A stretch of 64,000 bases of DNA from Rotaria sordida (lineage: Eukaryota; Rotifera; Eurotatoria; Philodinida; Philodinidae), in the NCBI GenBank assembly GCA_905250125.1, contig CAJNOL010000733.1:29016-93015 (forward strand). Direction: 5' to 3'. The translations under genes were made by a program, and so were the position numbers. The notes beneath the pieces are model-generated. The model was not told the DNA's origin, did not search any database, and worked only from the letters and a program-made list of their open reading frames with translations. Below are positions 12,974-23,970 of this stretch, piece after piece (within the stretch, counting starts at the first letter, position 1; each line of letters opens with the position of its first letter).

Positions 12974-13905
12974 TATTGAATCAAAAACTCATATAATTTT
13001 CTAATCAAGATAACTTTGTATTTTGAATATATTGTGTTTCTGTTTTCTAATATTTAAAAGACGAGATATGACACTAATGTTAAGAAAATACTAACGAAAA
13101 TTTCTCATTATCTTTTCTTTATTACTCTAAATAAACAATTTTATATTCTCTCACTATACGACATCAATACACAGATGACAATGAATTCATTCGATGGAAA
13201 TGTTGTATGAGTCAATCCTTAATGTTTTGTTTGAAATTGCAAATGTAATTATGTTGTCAATTGGTGAATGGTGAACATTTCACGATCGATGATTAGCAAA
13301 GAACCACCGATAGTCAATGACAAAATCAAAAGAATTTGATCCTAAACATAAATGAATCTAATAGAACAGAGAAAACCGAAGAGAAATGACGTCTGAGAAT
13401 GAATCTATTAAATTTATTACTACGAATCATACCGATGCAAATCAACGAACTCATAGATCGATAGAAAACTGAGATTCAGATACTTCTACATAGGAATTTA
13501 ATAATATCTGTCCAACATAGTCGATATATACGTATTGTGAATGACGATAAAAGTATTATCGTTCATATAAATTTTCCTTAAATGCATTAGCTTATCTTTC
13601 TCGAGTTGCAGCGTGAATATATAATGTACAGTGTGCGACAGGTGTTAATATTGCTGTTTCTGAAAAGACGATCCACATCCCATTCGAACTAGAATAGAAT
13701 AAACCCAAATTTTTGATGTGATGAATAACTTTTAATCATTCATAAATAGTATTCTGCTGAACTGGTGGATAAGAATAATTGATAAATTGTCATGTAACAA
13801 TTTACAAACGAAGTCTGAACAGATTGATCGTGAACCGTTTACAGAGTGCTTACATATTATTTACTCGAGGGTAGATTAAGTGAATGATGTCAGGGTCTTT
13901 AGTTT
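12974..13905. other. Intergenic, no gene seen
   Basis: AT-rich; a small palindrome GATAAAAGTATTATC lies near 13544. Nothing else recognised. Confidence 0.5.
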
Positions 13906-14803
13906 TATATTAAGACCACTGTCCCCTTCAAAAATCGATTTTTTTAAAAAAAGTTCAATTTTCGAGATAAACATATGGGTGTTACCTCTAAGGTGTCTAG
14001 TTTTAAAATTCATGCAAGTCACCTCTAATTTCGAAAGGTTTCTTTAGAATAATCGATGAACTTCTAAAGCTTTCCAGCAAAAAAACATGGTACTTAAGAC
14101 TATAGAGAACTTATAGGCCCACTTGTTTTTATCGTTCGTAATGACAAACAATGGCACGCCGTACTGTTGTACGTCTACTCGATGAGACATCTGATGGCCT
14201 TTTTAATTGATATACAATATAACTATGTTTCTCTCTGATGTATGAAGATGATTCAACAAAATATTCAAAGAAAAAAAAAATATTCGCGTGTTTTTCTCAA
14301 AACTGAGAAACTCCGAACAAATTGTTTTTCACTATAGTTCGTTCCATCGAACTGTGGTTGTTTTTATTCGATAGATTGATGAATCCTCTTTCGAATGAGG
14401 GAAATGGAATTTGTATTCGACTCTTAATATTGAAAAAACCAATGGTTTTCTAGAAAAGCTTGGCTAGAGGTTTTAGAAATTTAAGGTTTCGAGAGTTGTA
14501 AAAATGAAATAAAATTAAAATTAAAAAAAATCCTTTTCCTCATCCGAAGCAGCAAGGAGTTCTCTTCCAAGTGAGACCATTCCAGGCGCTGTAGCTTGAA
14601 GTGTATTGAAAAATTCCTTGTTCTCATGAAAGTCCTACTTTGTCCATTGATTGTTCGAAATCTTTCAAATGGTAAGATTTAGACCCCTAAAAACGTTTCT
14701 ATATATGTACAACTATGAGCCGAACATTCTTATAAAGTTTCGTGAAATTTCCATGTACTATAACGAAAATCGATTTTCGAGGGGAAGGGACGGCCTTAAT
14801 AAG
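13906..14803. mobile_element. Possible degenerate inverted-repeat element (~900 bp)
   Basis: The left part (ATTAAGACCACTGTCCCC... AAAAATCGATTTTT, about 13908-13950) resembles the reverse complement of 14755-14800 (ATTAAGGCCGTCCCTTCCCC, AAAATCGATTTT). Similarity is only about 65 percent with gaps, so the ends are approximate. No coding frame. Weakly supported. Confidence 0.4.
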
Positions 14804-15747
14804 ACACTCATAGTATCGTTCATCAAGATTATCTATAGCAACTTGAATAGCACAAAATTTAGCTTATTTCGCGCTCGCACTTAAACCTACATTATATTGA
14901 GTATACATATGAGAAAAATGGACTCTTTTCCTCTTGAAAAAATTTAATGAACGCCATTGCGTTTATTAGAGACATTGTTTTTTTTTCAATATTTTACATT
15001 TTCGACATTTTTCCTTTTATTCAAACTATGACACACCTTTTAAAGACATGTCAGTCTCTATTGCTATCGTGAAATAAGTTCAAAGAATAGTAGCTACTAG
15101 GTATACAACAAAAACAAAACTCTATGATTTGAGTATTGATTTTATTATGGTTTTAGTATCGGAGTAATGGTTTTGATATAGTTTTAATATTTGATGATTT
15201 TGGTGTTGATTAGAAACACTAATCTCCAAAGAATAAATCTGTAATGCATTTCTATAAACTTTATTATATATGTTCCCTCAAAATAAGTTTAGGATGTAGT
15301 ATTATATATCAATTAAAAGTAAATCTTTTCTAGAAACCATAAATTTAAAATGATCATAACGTTTTTACGAAAATTGTTAATAATTTAATCTTCACTGTAT
15401 GAGCTAGAGATCTATTTGCAACAAATTCAGGACGAGAGCGGGTAGATGTTTCTTCTTTACTCTCATTCTCCACTTCACTCTCAAATAGAAGTGTTTGAAA
15501 CATGTTTAATAGTTTTCTTTTTCTTTCTTCATTGTAAACACGCTTTTATGTTGCACCCAGAGACAAATTCAATGAGAGTCGCGCCCGTTAGTATGTTTAG
15601 CAAATAGCTAAATATAGAAAAGACGAGAAAGAAAAGTAGAATGAAAGGATAATGAAAGAAGCGGAAGATAGATAGATATGTTAGATAATTTGATCTGATG
15701 TTTTCAAAACAGCTCATGACTACTACGTAGGCATGTCGTCTTAGTAA
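14804..15747. other. Intergenic, no gene seen
   Basis: No convincing frame or repeat. A minus-strand frame (15529-15858) crosses the duplication border and is not supported. Confidence 0.5.
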
Positions 15748-16389
15748 GTCGATAGAAATTTGTTCATGTAGCTTTTCAAGACATATCTTTTGACGAAAGA
15801 ATTCAGATTGTCTCATTAGTCTAGGTAGAGACAGTGGCAAAATAAATGATGTTGCCAATATTTTGAAACATCCGGTATAATGATTCAGTAAGACGAATGT
15901 CTAGTTGAAACAACGTTGAAGCTACTATAAAAGAACTTTGATTTTCTATAAAATCACAATTTATGTTTTTATTTATATTGTAGTAGACTAGAAGATTTTT
16001 GGTGAGAAACAGTTCATCTCTTATCTCCAATTCTCTGTAAAGTAAATGGCGCACTTGAATAGATGTTTAGTAACTGCATTATTATGTCTGCAAATGACAA
16101 TTTCATTTCATATTGAATTTATTACCTCTTCACCATGAGATCACTTAAATATCCATGAAGAGTCTTTAGAAATATATGTGTTGCTTCGAAAGATAAAAGA
16201 GAAGATAGTATCATTTTTTTTCCAGAAAAAACACAGTTTGATTAATTATTACAATGACAGATCGCATCGCTCGTAATCCGCTTTCTTTTTTTTCTCACAG
16301 TAGTCATTTGCATTTGGTCTTTGTATCGACGTAGTAACGATAGAAGCAATTATTTTGACTTTCTCTCACATATTCCTAAGTTCGAAGTC

Positions 16390-17373
16390 ATGGCATCGTA
16401 CAATAATTCATTCGACATTATTGATATCTTCTACGATATTCCTTCATTGGAAACACCGATCTCACGTACAATTAAATTCAGTATCTTACTCATTCTTCAA
16501 TTGATATCGATTTACTGCTCACTCTTCCTCTTAATTCATTTTATTACGAAACCAACACTTCGTCGCGCTCTGCATAATCATACAATCATTGCTCTAATTA
16601 TTGTGAGCTTCTTTCAAATTATTTCTGATCTACCAATGACACTGGAGTATTTGCGAATAGGTCGAGCACCATCATCGACTTTCTGTTTGATATGGAATTT
16701 TTTTGCGCTGTCTAACTATGCTGTTGGTGTATGGGTAATGACTTGGGCTTCACTTGAACGTCATTTATTGATCTTTTACTCTCATCTCATTGGTACAATT
16801 CGTAATAAAATTCTTTTTCATCATATACCATTATTTACCTCCTTAGGTATTCCTTGGATCTACTATCTAATTCTTATTTTCTTTTATCCATGTACAAATA
16901 CTTTTTATCAATCGTTCCTTTTTTGTGGTTGGTGTTGTTATGTGTATAATGATCAATTAGTATTCTTTAACTGGTTGGCATTTGGTGTTATTCCAACATG
17001 TTCTATCGCTCTTCTTAGTCTATGGTTGATTATCCGTGTCGTAGCACAAAAGCGACGTGTGCAACAACAGATCAACTGGCGGCAACATCGTCGTATGATC
17101 ATTCAACTACTTAGTATTTCTTGTCTCTACCTATTTTTCGATGCTCCAACGATTATCATTGGACTAATTCGATTGAAAGTGCCGACATTTGCCATGGATA
17201 TACAAATGTTGTACTTATATTATATTGTATATTTCTTGCCTTTATTCGTACCATTTGTTTGTCTTAGCACTTTTCATGAATTATGGCCCAAAATGTGTCC
17301 AATGATTCATCCATCGGTGCTATTCACGCGTACTCGTACGATGAGACGCGATGACAAAGCAAACACAATGTAA
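16390..17373 (+). CDS. Rhodopsin-like seven-helix receptor, copy A
   Basis: Single-exon frame of 327 residues from ATG 16390 (MASYNNSFDI); the open frame continues 23 codons upstream but without another ATG. Seven hydrophobic helices are visible. The first is ILLILQLISIYCSLFLLIHF, the third carries ERH at its inner end (WASLERHLL) in place of the usual DRY, and a conserved Trp-rich second-loop Cys pair (FCGWCC) is present. A basic third inner loop (AQKRRVQQQINWRQHRR) precedes helix six. N-terminal NNS is a potential glycosylation site. Family: bdelloid class-A GPCR expansions, likely chemosensory or peptide receptors; ligand unknown. Paralogue at 49061. A polyadenylation-type AATAAA lies at about 17568. 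Confidence 0.9.
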   Translation: MASYNNSFDIIDIFYDIPSLETPISRTIKFSILLILQLISIYCSLFLLIHFITKPTLRRALHNHTIIALIIVSFFQIISDLPMTLEYLRIGRAPSSTFCLIWNFFALSNYAVGVWVMTWASLERHLLIFYSHLIGTIRNKILFHHIPLFTSLGIPWIYYLILIFFYPCTNTFYQSFLFCGWCCYVYNDQLVFFNWLAFGVIPTCSIALLSLWLIIRVVAQKRRVQQQINWRQHRRMIIQLLSISCLYLFFDAPTIIIGLIRLKVPTFAMDIQMLYLYYIVYFLPLFVPFVCLSTFHELWPKMCPMIHPSVLFTRTRTMRRDDKANTM

Positions 17374-17671
17374 CATTCAAATAAATGAAGTATTTAAACA
17401 TGAACTCTCTCGTCATTTTATCTGAAATCAACAAAGCGTGAATAATCTTTTTTTTACTGCGTTCATGATGATTACGTCTGAATTTATGTTGTTTGCCAAT
17501 TAAACACACTATCTTTTTCCTTGTGAATAAGTGAATGATGTTGAATCTTTCTTCGATCTTTTACTAACAATAAAGATGTAAAAAAAGCTACTCAATAATC
17601 AACTTTCGCTCTTCATTGTTAAATGATGAACGTTTCGAAACAAACATTTATTTCATACAAGTAATCGATCT

Positions 17672-17800
17672 TGAGGGTGTAGGTGGCTGGAGCTGCTTGG
17701 GTATGAGTTACAGTGTTTGTATGTGTCTAGATATTCCTTTCATATCTAAGCACATTCATATCCACCCACACACTCACATCAACACACTCTTGTGCAAGGT
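17672..17800. repeat. Telomere-like palindrome 4 (in duplication copy A)
   Basis: Left arm begins GAGGGTGTAGGTGGCTGG near 17674; right arm ends CATCCACCCACACACTC near 17780. Long spacer of about 50 nt. The same palindrome is present in copy B at 50342. Confidence 0.65.
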
Positions 17801-18320
17801 TCTGTTTTTAGCAAACAACTGTATATGTTGTCTGGAAAAATATCTCATTTTCATCTTTAAATCTCTGTCTCAAAAGTATATCCTGTTAAATAATGAAAAA
17901 AAGACTATTTATTATTATGATAACTTCCATCTAGTTAGGTTGCATAACATTCTCAATCAAAGTTTTGCTTGAATTTCATTTGTTTCTGCAGTCTTCAGTT
18001 AATCGTAATTAGAATAGATTTCATATTTACCTATATCAAATATAAAATGTTTCGAAATTCGTATAGCTTTACTAAGAATAAAACTTAACTTAAGAACTTT
18101 TTTGAAAGAAAAGAGATCTTCTTGATATAGATGCACAACTTAGAAACTTGAATATCTGATTGCCTATGAATTTTCCCATGATGAAATCTGAATGCACGAT
18201 GATAAAACCTGATAATGTAAGAGTTCTTTTATTAACAAAACGAAGGACACACTCATGTAGTGTTGCTTATCGTATATTATCAATCTTCTTTCATTTTTTT
18301 GTTTAAAGTAGATACTCATA

Positions 18321-18650
18321 TGGCCACAGCAGCTAACAAAAGTTCTTGTCTTAAATGTAAAAACCAAAAGAAAAACTTTGAAATGTGATGGATGTTCATA
18401 AGATTTTTGTCTCAATCACATCACTGAACATCATATTGAATTGAGACAACAATTAGATAAAATTGAAGATTATTCTGATGAGTTCAAAATTGAAATTAAA
18501 GGACAACAAACCGAGCCACAAAAAAAATCAGCAATTCATGAAACAAATTGATGAATGGAAACATGAATCGATCTAAAAGATTCGACAAGTAGCAAATGAC
18601 GTTCTCGTTGTGAACTCTCATCGCGCGTCATCAGATTTGTCACTAAAGAT
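18321..18650 (+). pseudogene. B-box zinc-finger protein pseudogene, copy A
   Basis: Reads MATAANKSSCLKCKN, then after a frameshift TLKCDGCS, a TAA stop, DFCLNHITEHHIELRQQLDK and a helical stretch (EFKIEIKGQQTEPQKKS), then frameshifts again to QIDEWKHESI, stop, KIRQVANDV. The CxxC...CxxC...C..H spacing and the following coiled coil match bdelloid B-box/NHL-type proteins, of which only the N-terminal part is left. At least two frameshifts and two stops. The first frameshift and the TAA after CDGCS are shared with copy B, so decay began before the duplication. The ESI stop is private to copy A (copy B has GAA). Confidence 0.75.
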
Positions 18651-18697
18651 ATGGGTGTGGTTATGAAGATAACACCAATACGCACACCACATCCAAA
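18649..18697. repeat. Telomere-like palindrome 5
   Basis: Short member: left arm ATATGGGTGTGGTTATG, right arm ACGCACACCACATCC. Copy B equivalent at about 51317. Confidence 0.6.
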
Positions 18698-19310
18698 CAA
18701 GACTACATGATTAAATATATTGCTTGATGCTGCATATATTTAAATGCAACGAAAGAAAATAAGTAAAGCAGCTTCGTAGCTTGATGAAAAAGAACATCAA
18801 AGCAATTGATACACATTGAAGTTCTTTTCTCAATATTGAGTCATCTACAGAAACAAGAAAGACAATAGTATGTATGATGTAATTATCTTTTCTGGTCGCT
18901 TCCTATAAGGAGGAATTTCATAAAGACATGAGTGATAATGACCATCACTATCCTAGATTGTAATCAATCATTACAATGTGAAACTCATTCAAGGAGCATA
19001 TTCTCACAAAATCGGTATTCTGAATCAATTTTTTTCCACAATTTGTATGGATCAAAACTGGTGAAAATGGAAAAATTATTCAAATAAATTATCAGAACAA
19101 TTCTTTGAAATACAGTTGAATATCTGATTTTCTTGTATTGAAATTTATTTTTTACATCAGTCCCGAACAATCAATATTTGACTGAATTTAATCAAAAACC
19201 ACCATACGACTAATTCTAAACAAGACATACAGACTTGATCGTAGCAAAAACCATTCTTACAGTAGTATATCGGTTTTGGTGAAGTATCTAAAAACATCAT
19301 ATTCTTTAGT

Positions 19311-19388
19311 ATGGATGTGGGTGGGGTGGCTGGGTGTGGGTGGATGGAATGTAGGTAGAAATGTATTCCCACCCACACCCACACATCC
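19311..19388. repeat. Telomere-like palindrome 6, at the duplication border
   Basis: Left arm ATGGATGTGGGTGGGGTGGC followed by TGGGTGTGGGTGG; spacer of about 20 nt; right arm TCCCACCCACACCCACACAT. Absent from copy B, where homology stops at the same base. C-rich arm pairs well with the inner part of the G-rich arm. Confidence 0.85.
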
Positions 19389-20209
19389 TACTTCCATAAA
19401 AGAGATCTATCGGAATATTTAGTGAAACCATAGTTATCTGTTGTTATTATTTTTGCTTTTTTTTATTTGATTTAATTGTTTTTAAAAAAAAGTACTTTTT
19501 ATGACAATATTTCTAGTTGTTCTATTCATCGAATATAAAAATAAAATCGTGGATAACTTCTAAATCGATTTTAGTAGGTTAAGTTCAATCTGTTGGGAAA
19601 TAAAATGACTGTTAGTTTTTGCAATATTTGATGGCTATATTCAAATGAAAGCTGTATGTTACTTGAATAATCAGAAAGAGGAAAATCTTGACTACACAAT
19701 AACTCTCAAAAAATTAATTTTATTCAGTGACTTTTCCGTTTTTCTCTAGAAAATTCTATATCGATAACAGTCTAAAGACTTAATCGTATGTTCGGTAGAT
19801 GACATAGACAGTAAACAGTTTTTTTTAAAATCTGTTGAATAGAAGCTGATATGTATGAGTGTTCTACTGTTGTGGATCCAACAGTACAGTACGAGCACAA
19901 TTCACCTATGTTCAACATGATTCAACAAATTACACAATAGTTATTCTTATATAATATAGCATAGAAATAGAAAAATACTATTATTCGTTAGGTCATATTC
20001 ATTTATACAATCGATATAAACAATTGGTGAAAAAAAAAGTTCGATTATCCTGTTTTATTTTCATACAAAGATGGAATATTTTGAAATAATTCAATTGCGA
20101 AAATGCATGAAACTTTCTTGAAAAATAGATTATTCATAAATTAGATAGAGAACTTGAATTGAAAAAGTCCATATACATTTTTGTTTAGCAGCTCACGATA
20201 CATTGAATG
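19389..20209. other. Intergenic, no gene seen
   Basis: AT-rich, no convincing frame, ends at the assembly gap. Confidence 0.5.
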
Positions 20210-20309
20210 NNNNNNNNNNNNNNNNNNNNNNNNNNNNNNNNNNNNNNNNNNNNNNNNNNNNNNNNNNNNNNNNNNNNNNNNNNNNNNNNNNNNNNNNNNN
20301 NNNNNNNNN
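20210..20309. other. Assembly gap (100 N)
   Basis: Exactly one hundred Ns, the usual placeholder for a gap of unknown size. The first bases after it are GTGTGGGTG, so the gap probably hides the left arm or core of a telomere-like repeat. Confidence 0.95.
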
Positions 20310-20358
20310 GTGTGGGTGCTGATGTTCTATTTTCTAGCTACACTCACACCCACCACGG
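20310..20358. repeat. Telomere-like palindrome 7, truncated by the gap
   Basis: GTGTGGGTGCTGATG immediately after the Ns, then CTACACTCACACCCACCAC. The left arm is probably longer inside the gap. Confidence 0.7.
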
Positions 20359-20514
20359 TGAAGATTATCTTTTTATCCATATGAAAATAAAAATAATATC
20401 TATTATTGTATATCCTATAAAATGATTTTTCATTTTATTAACAATTTATACAGCGGGATTTGAACTTGCATTTCTCTTAATAATATTTAATGCAAAATTC
20501 AAGTATTATAAAAC

Positions 20515-20665
20515 CCAGAGTTAACCCAATGGGTTACCCAATGGGTAGGGTTAAGCTGCTCAACCCAACCCTGTAACCCATGGGTTAATAAAAAAAAAAA
20601 TAGTTGAACTGATTTCCACCCAATCAACTACCGGCTATGGGTTGGGTTACCCATGGGTTAAAAAA
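20515..20665. repeat. Cluster of AACCCATGGGTT palindromes
   Basis: Repeated self-complementary motifs: ACCCAATGGGT twice at about 20526-20548, AACCCATGGGTT at 20577 and GGTTACCCATGGGTT near 20646. The outer parts of 20530-20590 and 20630-20660 are partly reverse complements of each other. Looks like a small foldback element of ~150 bp. Confidence 0.55.
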
Positions 20666-20816
20666 AAAAACAAAAAACGGCAACTCTGCTACGGGTGCTG
20701 TGATTGGTTGAAGCTGTTTCTGAAGCGTCGTTGCTTTTTCGTAGACAGTGATCCTTTTGATTTGGTATTGGAAAAGATGAACCCTGTGAGTTATATAAAA
20801 TTTCGTGTTGCCGATA

Positions 20817-21044
20817 TGGGGTGTGGGTGTGGGTGTGTGGATGCGGATGTGGTGTGGGTGTGAGATGTGCGGGTGTGAGTGTGGATGTGTGGGTGTGGGT
20901 GTGGGAGTGTGGGTGTGGCGTGTGGGTGTAGCTTTTCTCTTAGTTCACACCCACCCACACCCACACCCACCCCACACCCATACCCCACCCACACTCACAC
21001 CCACACCCACACCCACCCTCACACCCACACCCACACCCACCCGC
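20817..21044. repeat. Telomere-like palindrome 8, the longest symmetric one
   Basis: About 115 bp of GTGTGGGTGTGGG-type sequence, a ~15 bp AT-rich spacer (TAGCTTTTCTCTTAGTT), then about 100 bp of CCCACACCCACACC-type sequence. Both strands give artificial Gly/Val/Trp or Pro/His/Thr frames, which are not genes. Confidence 0.9.
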
Positions 21045-21210
21045 CATAAGCACCCTTGCTCAATCGATTTCAGCGATTTGGCTACTATGTTTACAGCAGA
21101 TAGGCCTAGCACACCTAGAAAAACACCGAAAGTTTCAGCTCAAACAGATGACATGTTCACAAGATATAGATCTCGCAAGTAGGAGGCGGTAGGCCTGGCT
21201 TTTAGTAGAG

Positions 21211-21263
21211 TGTGGGTGTGGATAATAGAACAACAATACCCAAACCCACACTCCCACACCCTT
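21211..21263. repeat. Telomere-like palindrome 9
   Basis: Left arm GAGTGTGGGTGTGG, spacer ATAATAGAACAACAATA, right arm CCCAAACCCACACTC then CCACACCC. Inserted in or beside the left arm of the 1.5 kb element. Confidence 0.8.
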
Positions 21264-21938
21264 AAACTGCAACTAAAAGATCTGAAACTTTTACAATAAA
21301 CCATTCTCATTGGGTGGTTATTATACATAAAGTTTCAGCTCAAAATTCGAACATTAATTTCTTTTTAAATTATCTATAGGAAATTGCCGTAGTCTCCCCC
21401 CAGGACCATGAAAAGAAATCAATATTCGAATTTCGCACTGAAGGTATGTGTATAGTAAGGACTCAATGGGAATAGTTTATGACAAACGCTTCAGACCTTT
21501 TGGTCGCATTTTAGCTGAAATATGACTACGAGAAAAATTAGACATATTCTGTATGCTATCCTATCATATTTCACAAGCATGACTGATTCATCATTTTTCA
21601 CAGACTAATGCAAATGAGCTGACATCTTTAAATTAGAGCTTTTGTCGACATGGACTTTCATCCGAAGAACTTAAATCAACCATTTCGAAATATTTTACCA
21701 ATCTTCATATTGAGAATCAGCCTTCAAATTTGATCTTTCGAGTCTTATTTAAAAAAAATTTTGCTACTAGAGATCAACATGCCAATCATTCGAAAACGTC
21801 ATTCGATGCATTTTGATGTGTTCTTTCAAAGAAGACTACTCTCGGTGTATTCTATTGCACTGATCCGACCAACTTGTCGCACCAACGTAATCGACAGGCT
21901 GGTTCGGTCCGATCGGACCTATTTGAACTGGTACCGGG
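21264..21938. other. Interior of the 1.5 kb element, unassigned
   Basis: No protein domain recognised. Near 21900 a short palindrome GGTCCGATCGGACC is visible. The 76-codon frame at 21761-21991 runs into the hAT-like element and is not a gene. Confidence 0.5.
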
Positions 21939-22341
21939 CAGAGATGTCCATCGCGGCGCTGCCGCCGCCGCTACCGCTGCCGCCGTGGTAGTGGCGGCAT
22001 GGCAGCGGCAGATTTTTTCCAAAAACCATCGCGGCGTGGCAGCGGCGCGGCGGCAGCTTTTTTAGGAAAAAATTTCAAAAATTCATGAATTTGCACAGAA
22101 TTTGCATGTTCATGTATTCTATACTGTAAGAGTTAACGAATCTGATCGATTAGCGGCATCAGTTCTAGTTCAAACCAGTCACAGCCTTGAAAATCAAAAC
22201 ATTTTTTCGCATACCATCGCGGCAGCGGCGCGGTAGCTTTTTTTTAACAGGCCATCGCGTCGCACGAGCGGCGCGGCAGCTCTGTTCGATTTTGGCCGCG
22301 GCGTGGCAGCGGTAGATTTTGAGCCGCGATGGACATCTCTG
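21939..22341. mobile_element. 403 bp hAT-like MITE with 8 bp target duplication
   Basis: Perfect 18 bp terminal inverted repeat CAGAGATGTCCATCGCGG. Flanks are GTACCGGG (21931-21938) and GTACCGGC (22342-22349), a 7/8 match as expected for the 8 bp target duplication of hAT elements. The subterminal regions are packed with GCGGCAGCGG-like repeats, strikingly GC-rich in this AT-rich window. Non-autonomous; no frame. Confidence 0.9.
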
Positions 22342-22525
22342 GTACCGGCGTTCAAAAATCCAGACCGGTTCTATCTCTGCCTGCCGTCTCCTACTTGCGA
22401 GATCTATATCTCGTGAACACTTCATCTGTTTGAGCTGAAATTTTAGGTATTTTCCTATGTATGTTAGGCCTATCTACTGCAAAAATATTAACCAAATTGG
22501 TGAAATTGATTGAGCAAGAGTGCTC

Positions 22526-23237
22526 GTGGCCTACATGCAATGTCTTTTAGGATGAGGTTTGAGTATTCGTTTCAATGTATGAGAGAATGTATCAATTCTC
22601 TACTAATTCCCGCTTGCACCCTTGTATTATTAACCTGTAATGCAAAATTAATTGACGAAATGCACCCACATGGTCCTCTGTTAAGGAGTTTCATGGAAGG
22701 CGAATTTTTACTTTTCTATTACAAAGAACAGGGTCATAGCGACAAATGTTGTACTGGTCATGTTTTCTTGAAGAATTTTGAGACGAAGGAAAAGTGAAAC
22801 ATTAAGTAACTCTAAGAATTTTTCTGCAACTTGTTGACCAAGACACTCATTTTTTAATGATTCAGGTAGCTACAAGAACGTCATTTTTGATCGGGTTGAA
22901 AAAGTTATTTTTCAGTCTAATTTTAATACGAATGCATTGTTAATTGTAGAAGATACAAAATAACATGGCTGTTATCACTGCTTTACTGATTTTTCGAAAT
23001 AAAAACTATTCTATGAAGTATATTCTTGTGTTAAACTGCTATAGTATGACGTGTTTCGAATCAAAAATGTAAAAGAATCGATTTCAGCTATGATTTCTGA
23101 AGATGATGGTTAACATTCTTTTCATGTCGATAGTTTTTGATGAAATCATCTCTCCTAAAATGTTGATTTTGTTTCTCAATAAAGAACTGAGAATGGATTT
23201 CAAAAAAACCAACAAAGATGATATCGATAGATCTTTT
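22526..23237. other. Intergenic, one unassigned 95-codon frame
   Basis: A plus frame at 22510-22797 (MSKSARGLHAMSFRMRFEYS...) overlaps the right repeat arm of the 1.5 kb element at its start and shows no known domain; not called as a gene. Remainder AT-rich. Confidence 0.45.
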
Positions 23238-23970
23238 TGTGTACTCAAAAAGTGAGTACACTCTAGAATCGGTCAGTGTGTCCAGCCGTCCGGCCGTTAA
23301 CACGATAACTTTTGAAGGGAGAGTCCGATCGCGATGAAATTTTCTACACAGTTTAGTCTTAATAATATCTCGGTCGAGTTCGAAGATGAGAATGATTGGC
23401 CGAACCATTGCTGAGTTATTGCAAAAATAGTCATTTTTCCCTATGAGAAGATAGACCCTTCTCTGCTTTCATAAAAAACTTTTCCTATCATAGTTAAATA
23501 AAACCCCAACTATTATATACCATTCGATAGAGAATTTCACGAGCTACAAATTGGTATATAAAACATAAGGAAACAAGAAAGCTAACTCGCCTATTGCAAA
23601 GTTAATTAATCGGAATTCGGTTCTGTTTTTGTCCACGCTTTATGTGATCCACAATTAGAGCTCTATCTTCCCATCACAGAGATGATAGTTCGAGGTTTTC
23701 TAGAATGGAGAACTCGAATCTATGTTCTATTCGCCTCGAAATCCCGTTGGTTGAGCAGTAACCAATAGAAATGAAGTTATAGGAAAACCGACTTTCTTAG
23801 GGTAAGTCAAGGCGAAGAGTTCAAATCTGAGTTGTATTCGTCCCCAAATCCTATTGATTGAGCAGTAGCCAATAGAAATCAAGCGTATTATAGAAAAGGT
23901 TTGCCAGGATAACTTTGATGTCCAGACATTCTAGGATGACTCATCTGTCCCATTCACTTTTTGAAGTACA
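23238..23970. mobile_element. ~730 bp element with GTACTTCAAAAAGTGA-type ends
   Basis: Left end GTGTACTCAAAAAGTGAGTA is matched by the reverse complement of 23950-23970 (GTACTTCAAAAAGTGA), then CTCTAGAAT against ATTCTAGGA farther in. Inside, 23708-23815 and 23817-23925 are two diverged copies of a ~110 bp unit sharing GAGCAGTA(A/G)CCAATAGAAAT. The stretch 23290-23400 (AACTTTTGAAGGGAGAGTCC, CGATCGCGATGAAATTTTCT) looks like a repetitive-element type sequence. No coding frame; superfamily not assigned. Confidence 0.6.

Larger units (their letters stand above)
15748..19310. repeat. Segmental duplication, copy A (~3.56 kb)
   Basis: Bases 15748-19310 match 48418-52048 in the same orientation. The match begins at GTCGATAGAAATTTG in both. 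It ends at TTCTTTAGT in both; copy A then enters a telomere-like palindrome and copy B enters unrelated sequence. Identity by eye is very high from about 16.55 to 18.5 kb and lower on both sides. Copy A lacks about 70 bp present in copy B (51683-51755). Contents: receptor gene, two telomere-like palindromes, B-box pseudogene. Confidence 0.95.
21052..22525. mobile_element. ~1.5 kb element with ~130 bp inverted terminal repeats
   Basis: Bases 21052-21190 (from CTTGCTCAATCGATTTCAG) and 22388-22525 are reverse complements at roughly 80 percent, sharing AGATATAGATCTCGCAAGTA and CAGATAGGCCTA-type blocks. Between them lie a telomere-like palindrome (21211), unassigned sequence and a hAT-like element (21939-22341). 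No transposase is recognisable. Non-autonomous element carrying later insertions. Confidence 0.75.

Noticed and set aside
15529..16054. Two overlapping minus-strand frames upstream of receptor copy A
   Set aside because: The frame crosses the duplication border, and in copy B most substitutions are amino-acid changing, as expected of non-coding DNA.
20791..21182. Long frames of Gly/Val/Trp/Cys and His/Pro/Thr on both strands, also at 6112-6401, 30155-30740 and 57768-58130
   Set aside because: They are translations of the telomere-like G/C-rich repeats in all frames, with no domain and mirror frames on the other strand.
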